From Melampsora larici-populina 98AG31 (taxonomy: Eukaryota > Basidiomycota > Pucciniomycetes > Pucciniales > Melampsoraceae), in NCBI RefSeq assembly GCF_000204055.1, contig NW_006768888.1, forward strand, positions 15,379 through 26,333: a stretch of DNA of 10,955 nt, written 5' to 3'. The position numbers and the translations under genes are program-made. Positions within the stretch are counted from its first letter, which is position 1, and every line of letters starts with the position of its first letter. This document shows, piece by piece, positions 1 to 7,818 of the stretch. A model generated the notes under the pieces. That model was not told where the DNA came from and did no database searches. It saw only the letters and a list, made by a program, of their open reading frames with translations.

Positions 1-134
1 GACGCAACAAATAAGTACAAAAGAGAAGGCGAAGAAGTGAGAGGGCTATGCTTTTTCCCACTGGGTTTTCTAACGCAGCCCGTGGAAAGAATGCAGAGCT
101 TGCAAGAGGAAGCTTGGGCATAAAGGGGGGATAA
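1..134 (+). mobile_element. 3' internal tail of a Ty1/copia-type LTR retrotransposon, with polypurine tract
   Basis: This is the non-coding stretch that lies between the end of pol and the 3' LTR in many copia elements. It shows the TTTTTCCCACTGGGTTTT motif (about 52-69), which copia elements of plants and fungi often carry just upstream of the polypurine tract. The tract itself is AAAGGGGGG at 122-130, the primer for plus-strand DNA synthesis, a few bases before the LTR starts with TGTTATG at 135. No part of gag or pol is inside the window, so the element extends to the left. The family call rests on the motif, tract and LTR order seen here plus recalled copia structure. Confidence 0.75.
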
Positions 135-340
135 TGTTATGAACTGGTTCTATTTCACTTGAGTGACATATTCACATTACATGTCACAAGCTCGAGAACC
201 ATCTTATAGTTGTAGATACATTGCCTGTACAGATTTTCCCTCATCCGACAATCCACATAGGAAGACTGGTAATAGATACAAATCCTCACCAGAACTCCCT
301 TGACCCTCGTCGCCGAAAACCCCCAAGTCTGTCCATAACA
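135..340 (+). repeat. Copia-type 3' LTR (206 bp)
   Basis: The LTR starts with TGTTATG (135-141) and ends with CATAACA (334-340), a perfect 7-bp terminal inverted repeat with the canonical TG...CA ends. It directly follows a polypurine tract. The inverted-repeat homology of the neighbouring 7-kb unit begins at the next base (341), as expected if the retrotransposon inserted into that unit. The likely 5-bp target duplication on this side is TTGTA (341-345); its partner would be left of the window. Confidence 0.8.
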
Positions 341-476
341 TTGTACAAGCAAAATATTTGCCATTCGTCGGTTGGTTCTTGAGCTACACAGGATTCCATT
401 TCTGTGATTTTGACTGGTAGCTCCGCTAAGTCATGGGTCATAATCCCATGATAGACCCAGCAAGCTACGGCCCTTA
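341..476 (+). repeat. Left inverted repeat of the 7-kb two-gene unit
   Basis: These 136 bp are the reverse complement of 7245-7380 with three substitutions (at 366, 370 and 396) and no gaps. The arm contains a small hairpin, TCATGGG/CCCATGA at 431-451, conserved in the other arm. The outer edge is hidden because a copia LTR ends at 340, so the original repeat may have reached further out. Inside, homology stops after the GGCCCTTA at 469-476, although a short GCAAGGGA stretch recurs a little further inward in both arms. Confidence 0.9.
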
Positions 477-1081
477 AGGGCAAGGGATCACCCCTGATCA
501 TACGTTCACACTTCCAATTCAGCCATCACCCTATACACAGACACTCTGATCAACTATATCGCTCCTTCATCATATCAAGTGATTTTGCAAATATAACAAG
601 TTTCATCGTGTGAGCTCCTCTGATCAAGTTGATCAAATCTATTATGTTATCATGATATGATTATTTCGGACTTGGACACCACGATGCAAGTTCCATCACA
701 TGATAAGATACATTTTGAACCAATGAGAAACATAGCACTTTGGACAATGCTTTGGACAAATGGTCTGTTGTCCAATGATAACTATTCAATGACTAGCTCT
801 CCTTACATAAACGCTAAGACCAAATCAGACGGTCAATTATATCAACTTCATAAGATCAAAAGAATTGAGGTTCACGTAAAAATTTACTACCGTTATACAC
901 ATTTTACATATTAGCAATCAATGAGCAATCATGACAAGGTATCTTTTGGGTGTATATCTATCAGCGTACTTGATTGAGTCCATTTGAGTACGCTGTTTGG
1001 AAGATTTTTTGGCCAGTTCTGCTAGTCCTAGCGCATTTTATTCTACGTTGGAAAATCACCTAGTAGCCATTATTCAGAAAA
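477..1081. other. Non-coding interval upstream of the DUF6589 gene
   Basis: No supported gene lies here. The open frame at 657-914 is rich in N, Y, H and K, resembles no family and looks like AT-rich background. The stretch presumably holds the promoter and leader of the DUF6589 gene. The one clear structure is a hairpin with perfect 9-bp arms, CAGCGTACT (962-970) and AGTACGCTG (987-995), about 90 bp before the ATG. No convincing TATA box was identified. Confidence 0.5.
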
Positions 1082-3983
1082 ATGAAGGATAAATCTATCG
1101 TCCACCATGTTCAAAAGTTTTATCCTGGCCGAGTACAGGATGTTGTTGAGGTGTGCAACCTGCTATCCAAAAGGAACATCTCCCCGAAGGAGTTCATGAA
1201 TTGTTACTTCGCAGCCGACAATACAGAACTCAAGTCAAAACGCAGAATTTGGGGCACTGAAAATGGATGGCCTTCATCTTTGGAAGTACTTCTATCTATG
1301 CGAAAAGTGGTCTGTGAACAGAACGGAGGTGATCAGTCATGGAATGAATTCATACTCGTTGAGGTGAGTTCTAACTGTTTCCTGCAATGCTCAGTATGGG
1401 TTACAGCATTTGGCTGACAAGCTTTGACTTAGGCCAAGTGCATTGTAACCTCACAGGAGCCTCCAAGAGGTACTGCACCACAAGGCTCTTACTACAGCTC
1501 TAGAGATATTACGACCGATTTTTTTTCAGAGGAGAATAATACCACTCGAGAGATCGCCCTGCAAACTTCGATGCCATTTCTGTATGAGTTGATAAATGCG
1601 AAAATATTGTCAAGCATTGACCAGGGTGACGAAACGGAAATCAAAAATAATGATCCAGTTAAAACTACCAATGATCAGCCATCCGATCCAAATGAGGATT
1701 TGCCTCCAACTGATGATGATGGTGATTTGCCAGAGGGTGTCACTATGACAAAGCCAAAAACTCACCGAGAGATGAAGTTACTGCAATCCACAGCGGTTAG
1801 TTTGGTAGATATTGTTGATATTCCTTAAAGAGTTACTGACTTCTTTGCATAGGTACCAAGAATGATATGTTCAATGGTAGCTTTTATCTGCAACAGACGG
1901 TCTAACGGCATGCAAATTCACAATGCAATGACGTTCTTGGCTTGCGGTGGGTTGGAAAGGCTAAACAAGTTTCTTCACTTCCATGGAATGGCAGCGTCTT
2001 GTTCAACTGCTCTAGTCATTGCTGATACACTTCGAGAGGCGGCTGAGAAAAGTTTAAAAGATACTCTGGCTCAAGATTTTGTCATTCAACCGTTTGTTTG
2101 TGTTGACAACATTGATTTTCAAGAATGTATCCACACTAAGCGAGTAGAGTCCAATTCAACGATGTTCCACGGGTCTACTGGTTACTTTCACATAATTTTA
2201 GATACTCTAGCCACAAATCTAACAAAAGAGGACTTCTCGTACCCACTTTTTGAGGCTGCGATGAAGGCAGCTGAAGAAGACCAAGTTGATGTTGCGGAAT
2301 TTCTGACAAACAAAGAAGAACTGGCTCATCTGGAGGCAGTGTCAAAGGTTCAGATATCTGATGCATACCTTTCATATATTGCTGTCGATAAAAAAGGATC
2401 CCCCACTTCCAAACGTCCAGATCTACAAAAAAAACCGCCAGAAATTGATAACATCAAGGTTGAAGAAGCAACCATTAAGATGTTGAAGCTGATGAACGCT
2501 GCAGATACCTCAGCTGAAGGAGTGTCGCAGCTTATGGCACAGGTTGCTGTTCAGGCTGGGCATGAACCCACCGATCATCTTGACACTTTGCATGTTGTTG
2601 AGGGTGATGTGGGTACATGTATGAATTTTGAAAGTTTACGTGAAAAACGGATTCCAGCTTTGAACGTCGAAGAAGGGTTCCTCAATTGGTTAACAGTACC
2701 CGGTCTTGCTCACCTCCTTTGGAATTTCATGCAAGCCATAGTGCTTCATCACTACGGCGATACAACGGCTGCCTTTGATACTGGTATGGGACGGGCTGCA
2801 CACGAGCTAGGAGTAAAGATTGCACGAGCTAGGAGTAAAGATTGATAACCCGCATTCCAAGAAAGATTTCAGCTCGATTCTTCACATGGTGTATCAAGTC
2901 CATGCTGCTGAGATAACAGCGTGTTTGTTGTAAGTGATTTGATGGACTGTTGTAGAAGTAAACATACAAAGTTGACTTCATGAAGTATAATCTTGTAGAT
3001 ATATACTAGATCAAAAGGCCTCTGGATTCGATCATCTTGACTCGAAGAAAGCTCAGGAAGTGGTGGACGAATGTCACCACAAGTTCTTTACTGTTCAATC
3101 TCTTGAGCGTGCTGAAAAGGAAGGAGACCGTGTCGGTTATAACTTGCGATTACGACTTCGTGATTTAGGTACCATCATTGAGATGGATCAGGCGATGCGA
3201 AGTGGGGATATTGGTAGAGTTATCATCATACTCAAACAATGGTCAATTATGACTCATGGAGTCAAGGGGATGTCACACTATGCGCGTCATATTCCACGTC
3301 TAGTTCTGCTCCTTGAAGAATACCTGCCAAAGGAAATATCTCATGTTATCAAGCATTCACTTTTGATTCCTGCAAGTGGGAGGGCTGGCCACTTTGTAGC
3401 CAAAGACTTTTTCCTTGAGTTACAAAATTTCTGGCTGAAATACTTTTACAACCACAGTGTTAATTTTCCCGTCCTTTAATGAATGTTTCATTTTCATTCG
3501 CTGACATAGAGGTGCTTTTAGGGGGCAGGTACAAACATCAAACGCCTGACCGAACGTTATTCACTCAACATTTCTCTTGTAAGTAACACAATCTGATTGA
3601 TACCACATTATCCTATCATTAGGCATTTGGCTGAATATGATACATCTTCTTCTTCACAGTTCCTATCGCTTTTGAGGGACATAAAGCGTAGATCAGGACG
3701 AACCGTGATATTCCAGTCTCATAATCACAAAATTACCCCCACCTCAATGAAAAATTTCCTTCAAAAAGCAAAAATGTATTTATTTAGAGAGACTTACCGT
3801 TCCCAGCCCGAACTGGTTAAAGATATAATGGGTCTTGGATTTATGAAAATGCAGGATATATTCCGGAAGGAGGCTCTAATGAAGACTGGTGGAACTCGGT
3901 ACCGCTGGGGATGCCCAAATTCAGTCCTGCCTGAAGAAGATGAAGAAGATGTAGTGAACAACAATGTTCTCAATGCTGACTGA
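1082..3983 (+). pseudogene. DUF6589-family protein gene, broken by a 22-bp tandem duplication
   Basis: Six exons with canonical GT-AG introns fit one reading frame: 1082-1363, 1433-1795, 1853-2929, 2999-3458, 3522-3578 and 3660-3983. The ATG at 1082 opens the first exon. The order of blocks matches recalled DUF6589 proteins: GWPSSLEVLLSMR, QEPPRGTAPQGSYYSSRDI, MVAFICNRRSNGMQ (about 223-236), VCVDNIDFQE (about 297-306), FHGSTGYFH, EGDVGT (about 465-470), NWLTVPGLAHLLWNFMQAI (about 493-511), HYGDTTAAFDTG and, further on, HYARHIPRLVLLLEEYLP. A 22-bp tandem duplication at 2801-2844 shifts the frame, and a stop follows at 2843-2845 after 545 codons. Without the extra copy the exons add up to 847 codons including the stop. 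The family's function is unknown to me; an RNase H-like nuclease role is inferred from context and spaced acidic residues. Confidence 0.85.
2801..2844 (+). repeat. Perfect 22-bp tandem duplication inside the DUF6589 gene
   Basis: Bases 2801-2822 and 2823-2844 are identical and directly adjacent. Because 22 is not a multiple of three, the duplication shifts the frame and creates the TGA at 2843-2845. Reading through a single copy leads straight into a family-like continuation (HSKKDFSSILHMVYQVHAAE) that ends at a good GTAAGT donor at 2930. It is not a plausible intron: no 22-nt GT...AG phase exists and the other introns here are 57 nt or longer. Confidence 0.9.
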
Positions 3984-4419
3984 AGTGAATAATAACGCAA
4001 ATTTTTGGTAGTTGAATATTAAAATGCTCACCAGTTAAAACAAACCATGGGAATCACAGTGTTTATTTGAACGAAAATGAGGATCGTGTTCGTAGTGATC
4101 AGTCTCCAGCAATGACTGGGCTGACGAGGATTGTACATCATTTTCAAAATATAGTTCTCTATGTGAATCATACGCTTCTGGATTGTTGACTCTATGACAA
4201 TCTTGAATAATCTCTTGGTAGACCATCATGAACTCTATCGGAAAGAAAGTGTTGACTTAATGGAAGATGTAAATCGTTTTTGTAGTGATCAGTGTTGGGA
4301 AATGACAGTTCTTTTGAGGAGCGTACATAGTTTGAAAGATTGTGTTCTTCAGTAGAATTGTAGACTGGATTGGAGACTGTGAATGGCATATGTGAGGAAG
4401 AACTCAATTGGAAAGGATA
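3984..4419. repeat. Diverged tandem repeats (about 170-190 bp) between the convergent genes
   Basis: Similar blocks recur in the same order. GAACTCTATCGGAAAGA (4230) matches GAACTCAATTGGAAAGGA (4400). GTAGTGATCAGT recurs at about 4092 and 4282, each time followed by similar bases. A weaker third unit seems to reach into 4420-4600, inside the helicase tail. On the minus strand two units can be read as related peptides sharing TDHY(K/E)xD, but they lie in different frames with stops between them. They may be 3' flank of the helicase gene or an eroded, repeat-built protein tail. Confidence 0.55.
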
Positions 4420-7113
4420 TCACTCATATGTGATTGCATTCGTATTTGGGGAAAGGTGAGACAGCCCTAAGATGTGAGAATCAGAAACAAACGAGTTTGT
4501 ATTAGATTGAACTCTGTTTACGCGAGCCATAGCAGATGGTGACTGCATCTCCTGATTGGCGGATTCATGATAAGATTGTATAGTTGACACAAGGGGTTGG
4601 CGGAAAGGAGATGAAGTTGTTTGTAAAGGTATAGGAAAGCATGTGGAACTAGTAGGTGGTTCAGCTGTTTGACCCGTGTAGAAATCATTTTCATACAATT
4701 TTTGATTTTTGTTATGCTCAGATGTGGGGAATCTCGGCTGGTGTTTTTTTTGGTTTGAGGTCGAACGTGTTGGCAAACGGCTTCGCTTCTTTTGATTACT
4801 AGATGGTACTGATATACCCACCGCTTTGGAGGTAGTAGGTTGTTGAATGAATCCAACACCAAGATTTTCTTGCTGATTGATTGCCGGATTTGTTTTTTTT
4901 TTTGTTTTCCGCTCTCTTTGCGGCCGACATAGCCAATTTTCCTGCACGAGCCTTTGCTTCAAGTAAGTAGACAACGAATTTGTCTCTTGTCAACCATTGT
5001 GTGAGGCAGTCGTGAATAGTTTTAAAAGCTCCTTTGATAGGCTCACTACCGATTATTTCGCAAAGTGAGACGCCGCTGCGCAAGAGCTCAAAATTCTTGA
5101 TGATTATCCAAATATGTACTTTTGTTAACATGTGATCCGGTCGTACATAGCAATTGTTTTCAGGAAAAGTTTCCATGTAAAGTTTACGAAATGAGAGTGA
5201 GAGTTCATCTGCAAGTGATTGAAGAAGTGTGTTCTTACGCATCACCTCGTTGGTAGCGCATGGAAGGATTAAGCCACTAGTTGACTTGATCGATTGGATT
5301 TTGGGTGTCACCCATCCATTTGTTACTGGAGATGCACCGATAGAAGTGGCTGTCATCCAGGAATCAAAGTTGTCGTGGGTGAGATGAGGTTGTTGCTCCA
5401 GAAACAATGGAACAAGATCCGGCCGACAATTTGAGCAAAGACAAGGTTGCATTCCAATTTTCTGCTGCCTAATTTTCTCATCCACATAGAACGGATCATC
5501 TTCCCTCAAAGGTACGTGACCAATCCTATCAAATCATTCTATGAGCAAAAATCAAAGCTGAGTAATGATGAGTGACTTGTACTTACATATTATCAACTTG
5601 AAAGGCAAATCAAAGGCATACAGGAGTGATAGCCATTGCATCCATACGATCATCGTCTGTCATCTTCAAAGGAGTGGCAAAATTGGAAACTTGGTTTTTA
5701 CCGCTAGAGCGCTTGGATTCGACAAGCATGATTCCAACTCCAGGTCGACCGTCTCGTGCACAACACCCTAACATTTGTACACTTGACGCAGGATCCATTC
5801 TTCCCAGGGTGATAACACGTCGAGTGTTAGGCCAATCACACCCCATTCCTAAAGCCATAGTACACGCCATTATTGCCACATTTCCGTTGGCATAATCTTC
5901 AATGTGCTGAACCTTATCTTTTGAACCGGTGACTGCATGAAACCGCCGAACACACGAGCTCTTTCCATTGAATCGCTCGGCCAATGTTTCTCGCGCGTGA
6001 TGAATTGCTTGGTGAGTTACAAGTGTTTCATTCTGAGTATTTGAATAAATGAGCGTTTGAGGTATCATCGAGTCGGGTATCACTGATCTTGGTACAAAGA
6101 ATTGTTGCACATCGGTTCCCAGCTTAGATGCGTACTGCAGCGGGATTTGTATAAGGCGTATGGCCTCCCGGACCATCTCACCCTCAAGCATTTGAACATC
6201 CTCGTCTCGCCATTTCAGGTTTGCTTTGATTGCTTCCACTGCCACAGGACGACAGGTAGCTGTTAAGAGAAGTACAGGTGTACTGGTGGCTGTCAAACGT
6301 TGAGGTAGGTTTCTGTAAGAAGGCCGGAAAACACCTCGGTCTTGTGTTTGCAGGTGAGCGGAGGAGTGGCGAGCTTCACGACTTTCTACCAGACCCCATG
6401 AATATATCATATGAGCTTCGTCAACAACAATCAAAATGAGCCTTCTTTGAAAATCAGGCGAGAAGTAGACACTTTTGAAGAGTGGGTTGTTCAAAAACAC
6501 CTCAGGACTCTACACAAAAGAATCACACCTATCAGTATTGATATTATTGGATTGGGTCAGAGAAGATTTGTTATCTCACCATATAAACAAACTGATAAAC
6601 TCCTGCCTTTATATTTGCAATATTTTGCTTAGTCGCATTCTCAGCAGTGCAGTTGATAGCGGACAGACCACGGCGGGCCTTGTCAGCAACCTATACAAAG
6701 AAATAAGATATTACATTGGTGTTCAATCAGAAAGGAACAATTGATCAAAGGCATACCTGATTGTTACCAAGAGAATCAAGTGGGTTGATTGTTAACACAA
6801 CTGGCCTTGGGTTGATTGGATGTAATGCCAAAAACACCTCGGGTATTCGAGACTTTCCAAACCCAGTGCCCGCCCGCAAGAAGGTGTTACGTTGATTGAC
6901 AAACGACACCGCTGTTTTGATTTGAAGAGTGTGACCGGGCTGTCCATAGGTGTCGAATTCTTTTGCAACCACATCTGTTTGATGATCCAAAGTACCGTTA
7001 CGCAGACTGGATGGCATTGCTGATTTTACTAGCTGTCGTTCACGTTGCCAAGTCAGAGAAACTTGCTTGACTGGACTCTCATTGAGATTTTTTGAATTTG
7101 AGCGAGTGAGCAT
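4420..7113 (-). CDS. RecQ-like superfamily 2 DNA helicase, ATP-dependent, with a frame break in its C-terminal tail
   Basis: Four exons on the minus strand join through GT-AG introns: 7113-6757, 6690-6580, 6509-5587 and 5525 onward. The ATG at 7111-7113 is the first good start. The protein shows RecQ-type motifs in order: GTGFGKS (motif I, about 82-88), VVLTINPLDSLGNNQ (Ia), YMSPE (about 155-159), DEAH (about 186-189) with a following SWG, LLLTATC (III, about 236-242), LIYSNTQ (IV), CTMALGMGCDWPN (V) and MLGCCARDGRPG (VI). About 20 residues lie between SWG and FRPSYR, which are near-adjacent in standard RecQ. A CxCxxC cluster (PCLCSNCRP) follows the core. As written the frame ends at 4799 (about 705 residues). 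A single-base change in the T-run 4893-4903 would carry it to 4420 through a Q/N/S/P-rich tail that looks more protein-like. It is convergent with the DUF6589 gene and probably belongs to the same element. Confidence 0.85.
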
Positions 7114-7244
7114 TTTGAAAGTGTAGACTGATAGAGAAGTGAGTTGTGTGAAGTTGTAGGCTGAGCAAATTGAGTAATGGGGTACCACTCGAATTTTGAG
7201 AAGTCCCTTGCACTTTTAAGTCAGTAGCAGATCTGCAACTGGCC

Positions 7245-7380
7245 TAAGGGCCGTAGCTTGCTGGGTCTATCATGGGATTATGACCCATGACTTAGCGGAG
7301 CTACCAGTCAAAATCACAGAAATGAAATCCTGTGTAGCTCAAGAACCAACTGACAAATGGCAAATATTTTGCTTGTACAA
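7245..7380 (-). repeat. Right inverted repeat of the 7-kb two-gene unit
   Basis: This is the reverse complement of 341-476 with 133 of 136 positions identical. It keeps the internal TCATGGG/CCCATGA hairpin at 7270-7290. It is the uninterrupted arm: beyond 7380 the sequence runs on without an LTR, so it shows what the left arm's copia insertion site looked like when empty. The repeat may extend outward into 7381-7515, but with no left counterpart in the window this cannot be judged. The helicase ATG is about 130 bp inward, so the arm may act as its promoter region. Confidence 0.9.
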
Positions 7381-7515
7381 TATGTAGGAAGTCCTAGCGC
7401 ATCTCTGAGTGTAAGGATGGATCGAGTTCCTCGGTGTGCTCGCGGAAAAGGTCAAAAGAGAATTTCCTCACCAAAGGGATCCTTAGCCCTCAGGCCAAAA
7501 AGACAACTTTAACAG

Positions 7516-7606
7516 TAAGTCCCTCATGCTGAGACATGCGGATTCAACTCGTTGAATGACAGCTGTCCAGCATCAAGGGACTTTGTTAAGTTACACCAGG
7601 GGGTAA
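7516..7606 (+). repeat. Left terminal inverted repeat, itself a nested hairpin
   Basis: Besides matching the right end, this arm can fold on itself: AAGTCCCT (7517-7524) pairs with AGGGACTT (7576-7583), ATGCTG (7526-7531) with CAGCAT (7568-7573), and ATTCAAC (7542-7548) with GTTGAAT (7551-7557). The three stems are nested, so the terminal 67 bases form one long interrupted hairpin. Confidence 0.7.
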
Positions 7607-7624
7607 TGGTCCTCGGCCTCGGCC

Positions 7625-7818
7625 GGTTCCTGTGACGATTTCAAAGGTTTCGTCACCAGAACCACCCAGGAAGGTGTGGAACCGGTTTCGCCGAAACCGT
7701 TTCGGACACCGTTCCACGACCGCTTCTGGAACGAGCTGCATCTTGCAACCGTTTGAGAACGGCTGCAGAGGCGGTGGTGAAGCGGTTTGTTCGACACCGA
7801 TTGCAATCGGTGTCGAAC
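7625..7818. repeat. Left cluster of five consecutive hairpins or palindromes
   Basis: Successive, essentially non-overlapping stems are: 7625-7663 (outer GGTTC/GAACC, inner GTGACGA/TCGTCAC), 7673-7710 (outer GGTGT/ACACC, inner CGGTTTCG/CGAAACCG around a single base), 7710-7733 (CGTTCCA/TGGAACG), 7744-7767 (TGCA-A-CCGTT/AACGG-C-TGCA) and 7789-7818 (a perfect 30-bp palindrome centred on TTGCAA). The stems do not share one sequence, although CCG/CGG steps recur in several. An open reading frame on each strand across this stretch is a by-product of the palindromes. Confidence 0.85.

Larger units (their letters stand above)
341..7380. mobile_element. Candidate 7-kb two-gene mobile element (DUF6589 gene plus RecQ-like helicase)
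   Basis: The unit is delimited by nearly identical 136-bp inverted repeats and contains only two sizeable genes, which converge. The DUF6589 gene starts about 600 bp inside the left repeat and the helicase ATG lies about 130 bp inside the right repeat. This is the layout of a DNA transposon with an accessory helicase. A target-site duplication cannot be read: the left end is interrupted by a copia retrotransposon and the right edge cannot be fixed without it. Whether DUF6589 is the recombinase is inference. The alternative is two independent copies of a short repeat that flank the gene pair by chance. Confidence 0.6.

Noticed and set aside
657..914. Open frame on + in the leader region before the DUF6589 gene
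   Set aside because: The composition is that of AT-rich non-coding DNA, no family is recognisable, and no splice path joins it to the first DUF6589 exon.
1023..1035. 13-bp match AGTCCTAGCGCAT between 1023-1035 and 7389-7401
   Set aside because: One match of this length is expected by chance in a window of this size, and the flanking bases do not align well.
2813..2842. Possibility that the 22-bp duplication is a very short intron
   Set aside because: No GT...AG phase of 22 nt exists in it, and the other introns in the window are 57-125 nt long.
341..7380. Subtelomeric telomere-linked helicase region
   Set aside because: The helicase is RecQ-like, but there are no telomeric repeat arrays, and a multi-exon Ras gene follows about 2.3 kb away. 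The inverted repeats fit a mobile unit better.
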